Below are positions 46,880 through 55,890 of a stretch of 64,000 nucleotides of DNA, in pieces. The stretch's first letter is position 1. Every line of letters starts with the position of its first letter. Source of the DNA: Methylocella tundrae (lineage in GTDB: Bacteria > Pseudomonadota > Alphaproteobacteria > Rhizobiales > Beijerinckiaceae); the NCBI RefSeq assembly GCF_901905185.1, contig NZ_CABFMQ020000153.1, positions 1 to 64,000 of the forward strand, read 5' to 3'. The notes beneath the pieces were generated by a model. It was not told where the DNA came from and did no database searches. It worked only from the letters and a program-made list of their open reading frames with translations. The translations under genes were made by a program, and so were the position numbers.

Positions 46880-47458
46880 GCGGCGACGCCTCGCACCGCA
46901 GTAGCCCGGCGCTTTAACCGGCCCGTCCGGGAGCTTTCCGCCAGACGAAGCCAGGATCAGTCGCCGACGGACGGCGGCTCGAGTCCCGGCGCGAAAAGCC
47001 CCATTCCAACCCTTTTCCCTCGCAAACTTATCGGCCCCCGGGCGGGAGGGGGATCGGCTCAACGCTAGACCTTGATGCCGACAGTTGCAGACATTTCGGA
47101 CCCACATCATACGTTAAAACAAAGCCTTAAAGAGCGGAATGCGATGCCCCTCAGACCCATTCTGCTGTAACGGATTGCCGAGCAAAGCCTTCACAAGCCC
47201 TTTAACCATCCCGAAAATAGGACCTGCCAAGGCCGGTTCATCGTTTTTCGGCGGCGGCGACGCTTTTTCGCCTTCAACCCAGCGTCCGCACTGAATCGCC
47301 CCACGCACCCCTTTGCACAGCAGTGTTCCGACGCATCGTCACCGGAGCGTCCGAAGCATCGTCGCGATAGCTGCCAACGCTGCGCGGTTGACAGGGTGAT
47401 AAACTTTTATTACCACCGTATTCAAATATAAAATACTTTACCGAATGATGCGCCTGTA
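46880..47458. other. 579-base region without a convincing gene; possible promoter
   Basis: Short minus-strand frames (46874-47110 and 47114-47308) lack protein-like composition. holA or another usual neighbour of parB is absent. TTGACA at 47388-47393, followed by an AT-rich stretch to 47440, could be the promoter of the alcohol-oxidation cluster, but no clear -10 fits at 16-18 bases. Confidence 0.4.
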
Positions 47459-48001
47459 ATGCAAGTTGGCCACAACAACGCCGTAATGGCGTCTAGAGCT
47501 GAGCGTTCGAACACTCAGTCTGGCGAGGCGTCCTCCCCCAACGAGTTGCCATCGTCGCTCCGTCCCATCGCGACCGCGGCGCTCGCGTGGCTCGCCGGAT
47601 CCGCTCCGGCGCCGCTGCATGCCGACCCCCAAAGCCTCACGGTCACGCACGCCTGGACCGAGTCGCGAATGGAAGTCCCGGCTGACGCTCCGCTCTACAT
47701 GACCATCACCAATGCCGGGGACAGCGATGATCAGTTGCTGCGTGTCCATTGCCCCGTTGCCAATTTTACCGAGAAACGCACGATCGACCAGGGCGAGGGC
47801 GCGCCCGCTTCGCGCGAAATCAAGTCGATTCCGATTGCCGCCCACGGCACCGTCGTCCTCACCGCGAACACCTTTCACGTGATGCTCCTGAAGACGACGC
47901 AAAAGCTTGAAAGCGGAACGCGTTTTACGTGCTCCGCCGCCTTCAAGAACGCCGGCAAGATCGACATTGAAGTCAGCGTCGAGCCGCGTAGCAACTCTTG
48001 A
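47459..48001 (+). CDS. PCu(A)C-like copper-chaperone domain protein, atypical
   Basis: This 180-residue protein has a polar N-terminus and a hydrophobic segment (about 37-55, AALAWLAGSAPAPLHA) that may be an export signal; the true start could be internal. From residue 58 it matches PCu(A)C: VTHAWTES, APLYMTITNAGDSDDQLL and the second copper motif H140-V-M142. The first His-x-Met pair (normally ...LHxM) is replaced by FTEKRT at 103-108, so the four-ligand copper site looks incomplete. It precedes the aldehyde and PQQ dehydrogenase genes by 12 bases, suggesting a periplasmic accessory role. Confidence 0.72.
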   Translation: MQVGHNNAVMASRAERSNTQSGEASSPNELPSSLRPIATAALAWLAGSAPAPLHADPQSLTVTHAWTESRMEVPADAPLYMTITNAGDSDDQLLRVHCPVANFTEKRTIDQGEGAPASREIKSIPIAAHGTVVLTANTFHVMLLKTTQKLESGTRFTCSAAFKNAGKIDIEVSVEPRSNS

Positions 48002-48013
48002 GAAGGTAGATTT

Positions 48014-49441
48014 ATGCATCGCAATTTCATCAATGGTCAATTTATCGCGCCGGATCACGAGACGCGCATCGCCGTCCTCAATCCCGCCAATGGACGGGAA
48101 ATTTCCTTCATTCCGGATTCCTCCGCCGAGAGCGCGCAGCAAGCCGTGGCGGCCGCCAGGGCGGCGCAACCCTCCTGGGCGAGATTGCCCGCGGTTGCGC
48201 GCAGCGCTCATCTGCGCGAAATCGCGTCCCGCCTTCGCGGCAAGTCGCATGCAATCGCGAAGATCATTTCGGAGGAGCAAGGCAAGCTCCTGAGTCTTGC
48301 CCAGGTCGAAGTCGATTTTACCGCCGATTACATGGACTACATGGCGGAATGGGCGCGCCGCATCGAAGGCGAAGTCATTCCGAGCGATCGGGCGGACGAA
48401 ACCATTCTTTTGTTCCGCCAGCCGATCGGCGTCGTCGCCGGCATCCTGCCGTGGAATTTCCCGTTTTTCCTGATCGCCAGGAAGATGGCGCCGGCGCTTG
48501 TCACCGGCAACACCATCGTCATCAAGCCGAGCGAGGAAACGCCCAATAACGCGGCGCTGTTCACAGAACTTCTCGCCGCGACGGATTTACCGCCTGGCGT
48601 TTTTAATCTCGTTTACGGACGCGGCGAAACCATCGGTCAAGCGCTTGCGAGCCATCCCGACGTCGGGCTCATCAGTTTCACCGGCAGCGTGCAAGCAGGC
48701 ATGGCGATCATGGCCGCCGCCGCGCCGAACATCACAAAACTCAGCCTCGAACTCGGCGGCAAAGCGCCCGCAATCGTTATGCCGGACTGCGACATCGATC
48801 TCGCCGTCAACGCAGTGAAATCATCGCGCATCATCAACAGCGGCCAGGTCTGCAACTGCGCCGAGCGCATCTATGTGCATGACAAGGTCGCCGACGAATT
48901 CACGAGCAAACTCGCAAGCGCCATGAGCGCCACGACCTACGGCGACCCGCTCGGCGATCGCGCAGTGGACATGGGACCTCTCATCAACCCAGGCGCGATG
49001 AAGCGGGTCGGCGGCATGGTTGATCGCGCGGTGGCCGACGGCGCGGAAATCGTAGCCGGCGGCAAGGCCGACGATCGCCGCGGCGGCGCCTTTTTCCAGG
49101 CGACGGTTCTGACCAACTGCCGCCAGGACATGGAGATCATGCGCGATGAGATCTTCGGCCCCGTTGCGCCAATCCATATCATTCACGATCTCGACGAAGC
49201 GATCGCCAAGGCGAATGATTCCATCTACGGGCTCACCTCATCCATCTATACACGCCAGCTGAACACGGCGTTGCGCGCGTGTCACGAGCTTCAATTTGGC
49301 GAGACCTACATCAACCGCGAAAACTTCGAAGCCATGCAGGGCTTTCACGCCGGCGTGCGCCGTTCAGGCGTCGGCGGCGCCGATGGCAAGCATGGCGTCT
49401 ATGAATTCACACAAACGCACGTCGTCTACATGCGGAACTGA
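48014..49441 (+). CDS. NAD-dependent aldehyde dehydrogenase (AldA/lactaldehyde type)
   Basis: This 475-residue cytoplasmic enzyme is of normal length for the ALDH superfamily. It has FTGSVQAG, the general-base Glu in LELGGKAPAIV and the catalytic Cys in SGQVCNCAERIYV; the NCAERIYVH and YINRENFEAMQGFHAG blocks are typical of E. coli AldA, which oxidises lactaldehyde and glycolaldehyde. AGAAGG upstream sets the ATG. In this cluster it could oxidise the aldehyde formed by the following PQQ alcohol dehydrogenase. Confidence 0.92.
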   Translation: MHRNFINGQFIAPDHETRIAVLNPANGREISFIPDSSAESAQQAVAAARAAQPSWARLPAVARSAHLREIASRLRGKSHAIAKIISEEQGKLLSLAQVEVDFTADYMDYMAEWARRIEGEVIPSDRADETILLFRQPIGVVAGILPWNFPFFLIARKMAPALVTGNTIVIKPSEETPNNAALFTELLAATDLPPGVFNLVYGRGETIGQALASHPDVGLISFTGSVQAGMAIMAAAAPNITKLSLELGGKAPAIVMPDCDIDLAVNAVKSSRIINSGQVCNCAERIYVHDKVADEFTSKLASAMSATTYGDPLGDRAVDMGPLINPGAMKRVGGMVDRAVADGAEIVAGGKADDRRGGAFFQATVLTNCRQDMEIMRDEIFGPVAPIHIIHDLDEAIAKANDSIYGLTSSIYTRQLNTALRACHELQFGETYINRENFEAMQGFHAGVRRSGVGGADGKHGVYEFTQTHVVYMRN

Positions 49442-49505
49442 TTCCGCGGCAGCCAAGAATGCGAGCGCGAAGCGCCGCATGAAGCCATAAACCTGGGAGG
49501 GACAG

Positions 49506-51284
49506 TTGACACATTTTTTCCGACGCCGATTGAGGCAGATATTGCTGGCGGCGACCAGCGCTCTCGTCCTCGCGCATGCGCCCGCGCGGGCAGGAAACGA
49601 CGTCACGCAAGAGACGCTGCTCAAGGCCGACAGCGACACATCGAACTGGATCACCTATGGGCGTGATCTGTCGGCCCACCGTTATTCGCCGCTGAACCAG
49701 ATCAACCGCGCGAACGTCAAGAATTTGAAAGTCACCTGGACGTTGCAGCTCGGCGGCGTCGAAGGGGGCGGAATCTGGTCGCATGGCGGATTGGAAGGAA
49801 CGCCAATCATCCAGGACGGATTCATGTATGCGACCGACGGCTGGGGCTCGGTCTACAAGATCGACATGCAAAAGGGGCATGGCGAGCTCGTCTGGAAGAT
49901 GGATCCCAAGACCGACCATGATTGGGCGGGCGCCGTCGCCTGTTGCGGCGTCGACAATCGTGGCGTCGCGCTGTGGGGCGATCAGGTCATTTCCCACACA
50001 CTCGACGGGCGCATGATCGCGACCAACAAGGAGACCGGAGAGATCTTGTGGCAGAGGCAGATCGCCGATCCCGACAAGAGCGAATCGATCACCGCCGCGC
50101 CGCTCGTCATCAAGGATATGGCGATCACCGGCGTCGCGGGCGGTGAATATGGCGTGCGCGGCTGGATCGCCGCGACCGATCTTAATACGCACAAGGAAAT
50201 CTGGCGCACCTACACGATTCCGGCCAAGGGCGAGCCAGGCAGCGAGACCTGGAAGGACAGCTATAACGCCGCGGCGAACGGCGGCGGCGCAACCTGGGTC
50301 ACCGGCACTTATGATCCGCAGACCAACACGCTATTTTGGGGGGTCGGCAATCCGGGACCGGATTGGGATCATGAATTCCGTCCCGGCGACAATCTCTACT
50401 CGGACAGCACCCTCGCGCTCGACGCCGACACCGGCAAGCTCAAATGGCATTACCAATATACGCCAAACGACGCCTTCGACTATGACGCCGTCTCCGAAAG
50501 CGTCCTTGTCGATCTGCCCGGGAACGGCGGAAAGCAGAGGCTCTCGCTCGCCGCGCAGCGGAACGGCTTCGCCTATGCGCTCGATCGCGACACCGGCAAG
50601 TTTTTATGGGGCCTGCCGTTCGTCAAGCAGTTGAACTGGACCAAGGGGCTTGATCCAAACACGGGCAAGCCGCTCGAATATGATCCAAAGCTCGATGTTC
50701 AGATCTACCAGGCGGCGGTGACGCCAACTCGCGCCAACGCTGTTTCATTGATCTGCCCGGGTTCGATGGGCGGCAAGAACTGGACGCCCTCAGCCTACAA
50801 CCCCGATCTCAAGCTCTGGTATATTCCGGTCATCGAGAGCTGCAACCGCATCTCTAACAAAGAAGCGCCGAAAAATCCGAAGCTGAAGCCTGGCGAAGGA
50901 TTCACCGGCGGCGGCCCGACGGATCCAGTCAAGATCACGGGAAGCATCGCCGCGGTCGATGTGACGACCGGCAAGCTCGTCGCCAAGCATGAAACCGAAT
51001 TTCCCCAGCTCGGCGGCGTCGTCGCGACCCCGGAACTGATCTTCGCCGGCCAGCCCGATGGCGAACTCATCGCGCTCGACGCAAAGAGCCTCGAGAAGCT
51101 CTGGAGCTTCCAGACCGGCGCTGGACTGAACGCGCCGCCAATCTCTTTCGCCGTGAACGGGAAGCAATATATCGCAATCCTCGCGGGTCTCGGCGGAGCC
51201 TGGGACAAATGGTACATCGACGGAACCCCGGGGCTCCGAAAAATTCAGCCGGGATCCACCCTCTACGTCTTCTCCGTTGATTAA
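49506..51284 (+). CDS. PQQ-dependent alcohol dehydrogenase, lanthanide type
   Basis: The TTG at 49506 follows GGGAGGGACAG; the 592-residue product has a signal peptide (cleavage near ARA-GN). It is a periplasmic eight-bladed quinoprotein: vicinal C146-C147, metal ligand E214 in GGEYGVRG, N282 and catalytic D325. D327 two residues later (FDYDAVSE) is the extra Asp that marks lanthanide-dependent enzymes (XoxF, ExaF/PedH); calcium MxaF has Ala there. GGEYGVRGWIAATD is more ExaF/PedH-like than XoxF-like, favouring ethanol or broader alcohols over methanol. Electrons go to the adjacent cytochrome c. Confidence 0.9.
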   Translation: MTHFFRRRLRQILLAATSALVLAHAPARAGNDVTQETLLKADSDTSNWITYGRDLSAHRYSPLNQINRANVKNLKVTWTLQLGGVEGGGIWSHGGLEGTPIIQDGFMYATDGWGSVYKIDMQKGHGELVWKMDPKTDHDWAGAVACCGVDNRGVALWGDQVISHTLDGRMIATNKETGEILWQRQIADPDKSESITAAPLVIKDMAITGVAGGEYGVRGWIAATDLNTHKEIWRTYTIPAKGEPGSETWKDSYNAAANGGGATWVTGTYDPQTNTLFWGVGNPGPDWDHEFRPGDNLYSDSTLALDADTGKLKWHYQYTPNDAFDYDAVSESVLVDLPGNGGKQRLSLAAQRNGFAYALDRDTGKFLWGLPFVKQLNWTKGLDPNTGKPLEYDPKLDVQIYQAAVTPTRANAVSLICPGSMGGKNWTPSAYNPDLKLWYIPVIESCNRISNKEAPKNPKLKPGEGFTGGGPTDPVKITGSIAAVDVTTGKLVAKHETEFPQLGGVVATPELIFAGQPDGELIALDAKSLEKLWSFQTGAGLNAPPISFAVNGKQYIAILAGLGGAWDKWYIDGTPGLRKIQPGSTLYVFSVD

Positions 51285-51290
51285 CTGGAT

Positions 51291-51902
51291 ATGATGCGCG
51301 AACTGCTCTTTGCGGCGGCTTTAGCCAACCTCCTTCTCACCTGGCCGGCTCACACGCTCGCGGCGGACGCCATAGCCGCCGACAAGAGCGCCGGCTCGCG
51401 CATCTTCAAGGCGGCCAACTGCGTCGCCTGCCATAAATGGACCGGTCAGGGCGGCGGCGGTTACGGCGGGGCCGCCGCCAATCTTCGCCAGACGAAGCTC
51501 GACAAGGACCAAATTGTCGAGACTGTCCGCTGCGGCCATCCGGGCGGCGGCGGCATGCCCTATTTCCAGGAGGACGCCTACCGCGACGGCAGCTGCTATG
51601 GCGGCGTCAAGGCCTCCGATCTCGACGCCAAGACGATGCCCGCCGCCGCCGAGCATTTCCTGGCGCGGGGCGAGATCGACGCCGTCGCCGATTATGTCAT
51701 CAGTCATTTCAAGGGCAAAGGGGAGCCGACCTTCGAAGAGTGCCGCGGCTTTTTCGGCGCCGCCACGCATCTTTGCGACACTTATCCAAAGGCCGGCGAT
51801 ACCGCTGACGCTTCCGGCCACGACGGGGACGACCCGCCGCCGCGGCGCGGCCTCAAGATCGAGGCGGCGCCCGACGCCAAAACGAAAGGCGCCGGCCAAT
51901 GA
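51291..51902 (+). CDS. periplasmic c-type cytochrome, electron acceptor of the PQQ dehydrogenase
   Basis: This 203-residue protein (an in-frame ATG one codon on is equally likely) has a signal peptide ending near LAA-DA, one haem site C44-V-A-C47-H48 and a probable distal ligand M89 in GGGMPYF. The C-terminal 40 residues are charged and low in complexity. It begins six bases after the dehydrogenase stop. Cytochromes of this position (XoxG/cytochrome c550-like) accept electrons from the quinoprotein. Extra Cys residues (RCGHP, GSCYGG, EECRG, HLCDT) may form disulfides. Confidence 0.87.
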   Translation: MMRELLFAAALANLLLTWPAHTLAADAIAADKSAGSRIFKAANCVACHKWTGQGGGGYGGAAANLRQTKLDKDQIVETVRCGHPGGGGMPYFQEDAYRDGSCYGGVKASDLDAKTMPAAAEHFLARGEIDAVADYVISHFKGKGEPTFEECRGFFGAATHLCDTYPKAGDTADASGHDGDDPPPRRGLKIEAAPDAKTKGAGQ

Positions 51903-52567
51903 CAAATCTAACGCCGATATTTGTCGCCGCGGCCCTGATGTGCGGCGTTTGCGCGGCGTCCTCCACACCACGCTTCGAGCCGGGCAACGACCTGCGTGAT
52001 TTCTACGTCGGCATGCCGGTTTCAACAATGAGCGCGGAGGGCTACAAGGATCGCATCTGCGCCGGCGACCCGTCGATCAAAATCGCGCAATGGTCCGACT
52101 ATGCAAGTTGCCCGCGTGACGCGCGGGGCCTTTATGCCGTGACCTTCAAATATGACAACGCGGATAATCCGCTGGCGCGGGTCAGCGATACAGGCGAAGG
52201 AACGGCGATCGCCGGACAGGCTGTCGTTTTGACGCTGCTGATCGATGATAAGAGCCGCCTCGCCGGTCTTGTGATCGTCACCGACCCCGGCGCGCGTCTG
52301 TTCGCGCGCCGCCGCGCCCATGTATTCGGCCAGCAGGTCAAGGCGCGGTTTGGCGAAGACGGATGGGTCTGCAGGAACGCGCCGCCTGGCGGCAACGAAG
52401 AGGCGATCGGCCCGACTTTCATCAACGAGCATTGCGCGAAGGTCACGGCGACCCGCCGGTTCATTCTTGATCGTAAGCTTTATCGCTACGCGGATCGCCC
52501 GCTGCGCGATTTTGTCAGCGAAACGCGACTGCTCATTTTACAACCTGAACTCAAGCAGGATGATTAA
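51899..52567 (+). CDS. exported hypothetical protein of the alcohol dehydrogenase cluster
   Basis: It overlaps the cytochrome gene by four bases (ATGA) and has 222 residues with a short signal peptide (MTNLTPIFVAAALMCGVCA, cleavage near AAS). I do not recognise the family. A DLRDFYVGMPV motif near the start and two spaced cysteine pairs suggest a compact periplasmic fold stabilised by disulfides. Tight coupling to the PQQ dehydrogenase and cytochrome implies a role in that oxidation system, for example as an accessory or binding protein; this is inference. Confidence 0.75.
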   Translation: MTNLTPIFVAAALMCGVCAASSTPRFEPGNDLRDFYVGMPVSTMSAEGYKDRICAGDPSIKIAQWSDYASCPRDARGLYAVTFKYDNADNPLARVSDTGEGTAIAGQAVVLTLLIDDKSRLAGLVIVTDPGARLFARRRAHVFGQQVKARFGEDGWVCRNAPPGGNEEAIGPTFINEHCAKVTATRRFILDRKLYRYADRPLRDFVSETRLLILQPELKQDD

Positions 52568-52944
52568 GCAACGACGCCCCGGCGTATCGGCGCGCGGGCG
52601 TCCGCGGGGCGATAAAAAAACGGGGGAAGCTCAGAACGGCGCCCGGCGCGCTTCGACAAAAAGGCGGCGCTGCGCATCGCGCCCGCCGCGGCCTGACGAG
52701 GTTCTTGATTTCGTATCCGCCACTTATGGTATGATCGCGCATGGCGAAGGCAAGGCTATGCATCCCGCCGCAGCGGGCCGCCAAAGTAGCGAGGGGCGTG
52801 GTGACGAGTGATCGCAAAGCGCGCGCAAGGGCGCCCCGCTTTTTGATCGGCGAAAGGGCGGAGGCGTCGTCGGCCGACCGCATCGACTGTTATTGTCCCG
52901 TCTGCGCCCGTTTCCGGCGCGCCTATTTGTGATCGAGATACGCC
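52568..52944. other. intergenic region with doubtful small frames
   Basis: A frame from 52560 to 52811 (83 residues) and another from 52741 to 52932 (63 residues, ending with C-Y-C-P-V-C) are open, but both are Arg/Ala/Gly-rich as expected of non-coding GC-rich DNA. The second, with its CxxC pair, is the only one I would keep in mind. The promoter of the FadR-type gene should lie here. Confidence 0.35.
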
Positions 52945-53709
52945 ATGACCACAGCCATCAAGTCAGTTCGGCTTGCAGATACGATTGCGGAATATTTCGA
53001 GCGGCTGATTCGGGAGGGCATTCTGCGCCCCGGCGAGAAGCTCAGCGCTGAACGCGATCTTGCGGAAAAACTCGCCGTCTCCCGGCCGTCGCTGCGCGAC
53101 GGGATCGCCAAGCTTGAAGAGCAGGGCCTTCTGGTGATCACCAAAGCTGGCACCTTTGTCGCGCCCTTCCTGTCGCCTTTCTCCGAGCCGCTCTCCATTC
53201 TTTTCAGCAATGAGCCGCGCGTCCTCAAGGATTATTTCGAATTTCGTCGACTCGTCGAAGGGTGCGCGGCTCGCCTCGCCGCTATCCGCGCAACGCCGAT
53301 CGACCGCGCCAAAATCAGCGCCTGTCTGGAAAGCATGAAGGCTTCGCATGATTGCGAGGATCCGAGCGAGGAATCAAAGCTCGACGTCGATCTCCATATC
53401 CTGATTTATGAAGCCGCCCATAATCTCGTGCTGCAGCATACCATGCAGGTTTTCTCGGACATGCTCCGCAAGGGCATTTTATATAGCCGCGAGCAGCTCT
53501 ACGAACATCCCGGCGTGCGCGATGCTTTCCTTGCCCAGCATATTGCGATTGCCGAGGCCATCCTGAAGGGCGATCCGGCCGCCGCCGAAGACGCCGCGCG
53601 GGGGCATATTGATTTTACCGGCGGCACGATCGCCGCGATCGCGATCGAGGACGAACGGATCGCCGCTTCGATGCGGCGCCTCAGCCGCGCGGATCTGCTC
53701 TCCAGTTGA
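52945..53709 (+). CDS. FadR/GntR-family transcriptional regulator
   Basis: The 254-residue regulator has an N-terminal winged HTH (LRPGEKLSAERDLAEKLAVSRPSLRDGIAKLEEQGLL) quoted here in parts: LRPGEKLSAERDLAEKL and SRPSLRDGIAKLEEQG. A C-terminal all-helical FCD domain has the metal-ligand-type His residues (DLHILIYEAAHN, FLAQHIAIAEAI, ARGHIDF). FCD regulators usually sense organic acids. It is convergent with lutCBA, 85 bases apart, and is the likely lactate sensor (LldR-like) of that operon. Confidence 0.87.
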   Translation: MTTAIKSVRLADTIAEYFERLIREGILRPGEKLSAERDLAEKLAVSRPSLRDGIAKLEEQGLLVITKAGTFVAPFLSPFSEPLSILFSNEPRVLKDYFEFRRLVEGCAARLAAIRATPIDRAKISACLESMKASHDCEDPSEESKLDVDLHILIYEAAHNLVLQHTMQVFSDMLRKGILYSREQLYEHPGVRDAFLAQHIAIAEAILKGDPAAAEDAARGHIDFTGGTIAAIAIEDERIAASMRRLSRADLLSS

Positions 53710-53793
53710 GTCCTGTCGGATAAGCTCCAGGCGCCAGAGCATCAAAGACACGCCGGGGGCGCATCGCATCGACGCTGCGGGCCCATCTGGCGC

Positions 53794-54471
53794 TCAAGCT
53801 TGGCGCGGCCCGGCGATGATCACATGGAGAAAACGCGGCCCATGCGCGCCCTTGACGAGCGCGCCTTCAATATCCGTCGTGCCGCTGGCGCCGGTTATGA
53901 AATTGACGTTGCGCGGCAGTTCTTCATTCTGCACCCGCAATGCGTAATCCTCGAGATAGGCAAGGATACGGCTTCGCTCGATCACCACAATATGATGCAG
54001 CGGCAGAAATGAGAAAAGCGTAGGCGAGGCGGGACCGGAATGAAAAACGAGCGTCCCCGTCTCCGCTATGCCCCAAAGGGCTCGTCCCACCGCGACAATC
54101 GCGTCGGCTTCGATCGTGGGCCGAAGCTTGAATGAGCGCCAATCGAGCTGCGCGAGAGCAGGATCCGGCTGCAAGGCGATATCGGGCGGAAGGCCTTGCG
54201 CGTCGAGATAGCGGCGCGCCGCCGCCGGGGCGTCCGCCAAATTCGTGATTTCGTCGGCGCTTGCGCCGATCTTGACGGAAGCAAGACGCGCGGCGAAGAG
54301 CGCGCCGAGATCGCCCTCCTCGAGCAAGGGTCTGCCCTTCTCCGGTTCGGCCAGCAGCGCTTTCGCGGACGCTGCGATCGAGATGGCGTCGGGCTCGCGG
54401 TCAAGAGCGTTTCTGATGCGGCCAAGAATGGCCTCGCGCATCGATCGGCGCGTTGCGCGGGCGGCGCTCAT
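53794..54471 (-). CDS. lutC: lactate utilization protein LutC
   Basis: The start at 54471 overlaps the lutB stop (ATGA), giving 225 residues; longer frames run into lutB. The LUD domain is recognisable from AVGRALWGIAETGTLVFHSG and FITGASGTTDIEGALVKGAHGP. LutC is one of three proteins of the iron-sulphur L-lactate oxidation complex that converts lactate to pyruvate. It is the last gene of the operon. Confidence 0.92.
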   Translation of the reverse strand: MSAARATRRSMREAILGRIRNALDREPDAISIAASAKALLAEPEKGRPLLEEGDLGALFAARLASVKIGASADEITNLADAPAAARRYLDAQGLPPDIALQPDPALAQLDWRSFKLRPTIEADAIVAVGRALWGIAETGTLVFHSGPASPTLFSFLPLHHIVVIERSRILAYLEDYALRVQNEELPRNVNFITGASGTTDIEGALVKGAHGPRFLHVIIAGPRQA

Positions 54472-55886
54472 ATGCGGCGTCCTCGCTGTCTCGCGCTCAG
54501 CTCTTCCATGAAAGTGCGCGCGGCCGGCTTCGGAAAATCGCGATATTGCGTCCAGCCTTTGGCCAGTGGCAGCGACTTGATCCAGCCGTTCCTCGAGAAG
54601 CGGCGCATCGCCCGCACCGCGACCGCCGCCCCGATCCGATACAAAAACGGATGACGTGCGCCGAAAGCCCATAGCCCCAAGGCGCTTCGCGTGGTTCGCG
54701 GCTCAAGCCCTTCGCGCCAGCTTTTCTCGCGCCAGCCGCGCAGAAGGGTCGGCAGCGGAATGTCGACCGGGCAGACTTCCTGGCAGCTACCGTTCAAAGT
54801 GCAGGCATGGGCGAGGTCGCGCGCCTCCTTCAGTCCGTCCAATGCCGGTGTGAGGACGGCCCCCATGGGGCCCGGATAGACGCCGCCATAGGCATGACCG
54901 CCGATCTGGCGGAACACGACGCAGTGATTCATGCATGCGCCGCAGCGCAGACAGCGAAGCATGTCGGCGAGGCCGCCGGCGAGCATTTCCGTGCGGCCAT
55001 TATCAATGAGGACGATGTGGAATTCTTCCGGTCCGTCGGGATCGCCCGGCCGCTTCGGCCCGCGATGGAAGGTCGTGTATTGAGTGATGTCGGCGCCAGT
55101 GGCCGAGCGCACCAAAAGCCTTAGCAGGACCATCACATGCTGCATCGAAGGCGCAAGCTTCTCGATGCCGGCAGTGACGATGTGCACCCGGGGCAAGGTC
55201 GTCGTCAGCTCCGCGTTGCCCTCATTGGTCACGACGCACACGCCGCCGGTGTCCGCGATTAGAAAATTCGCCCCCGAAATCCCAACATCGGCGTCGAGAA
55301 ACCGCTGCCGCAACTCGCGGCGCGCGCTTGCGACCATGGTCGCGACGTCATCATTGTTTGGCGGCCTTTGATGATGCGTGCGGAAGAGCGCGGAGACTTC
55401 CTCGCGCGTGCGATGCAATGCTGGCCAGATGATGTGCGAAGGGCGGTCCCCCGCGAGCTGCACGATATGTTCGGCAAGATCCGTCTCGACTCGTCTGATG
55501 CCCGATTCGTCGAGCGCCTGCGGAAGACCGATTTCCTCACCGAGCATCGACTTCGACCGGGTAACGGATTTCGCCTCGCCCGCGCGGCAGATATCGAGCA
55601 CGATCCGGCATGCTTCATCGGCGGACGTCGCCCAATGGACCTTCGCGCCCGAAGCCAGCGCGTTTCTTTCAAATTCGGTCAGGTAATAATCGAGGTTCCG
55701 GACAACATGATCCTTGATCCGCCGGCCGAGATCGCGGGCTTTGGCAAAATCCGGCCATTCGGCGACGGCCGCGGCGCGCTTCTCCCGCGCCGTCCCGGTG
55801 GTGCGTTCGATCGCCGTCTTCAAGGTCGGGTTTGCGAGCGCTTTTTCGACGCGGGTCTCGAAAAGGCCGAGAGCTTCATGGCTCAT
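54468..55886 (-). CDS. lutB: lactate utilization iron-sulphur protein LutB
   Basis: The 472-residue product has an N-terminal LUD domain (residues 70-290, with FLDADVGISGANFLIADTG) and a ferredoxin-like part with two Cys clusters, CLRCGACMNHC (about 305-320) and CTLNGSCQEVCP (about 360-371), for two [4Fe-4S] centres. Length and order agree with Bacillus LutB/YkgF. It starts four bases after lutA ends, and overlaps lutC. It probably passes electrons from lactate towards quinone. Confidence 0.94.
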   Translation of the reverse strand: MSHEALGLFETRVEKALANPTLKTAIERTTGTAREKRAAAVAEWPDFAKARDLGRRIKDHVVRNLDYYLTEFERNALASGAKVHWATSADEACRIVLDICRAGEAKSVTRSKSMLGEEIGLPQALDESGIRRVETDLAEHIVQLAGDRPSHIIWPALHRTREEVSALFRTHHQRPPNNDDVATMVASARRELRQRFLDADVGISGANFLIADTGGVCVVTNEGNAELTTTLPRVHIVTAGIEKLAPSMQHVMVLLRLLVRSATGADITQYTTFHRGPKRPGDPDGPEEFHIVLIDNGRTEMLAGGLADMLRCLRCGACMNHCVVFRQIGGHAYGGVYPGPMGAVLTPALDGLKEARDLAHACTLNGSCQEVCPVDIPLPTLLRGWREKSWREGLEPRTTRSALGLWAFGARHPFLYRIGAAVAVRAMRRFSRNGWIKSLPLAKGWTQYRDFPKPAARTFMEELSARQRGRRI

Positions 55887-55890
55887 AGGA

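Noticed and set aside
47873..47888. CTTTCACGTGATGC as a third parS
   Set aside because: Only the core CACGTG and part of the left arm match; the right arm diverges and it lies in the PCu(A)C coding sequence.
52741..52932. 63-codon frame ending in a CxxC pair
   Set aside because: Composition matches random GC-rich sequence; one CxxC is not enough to call a zinc-binding protein.
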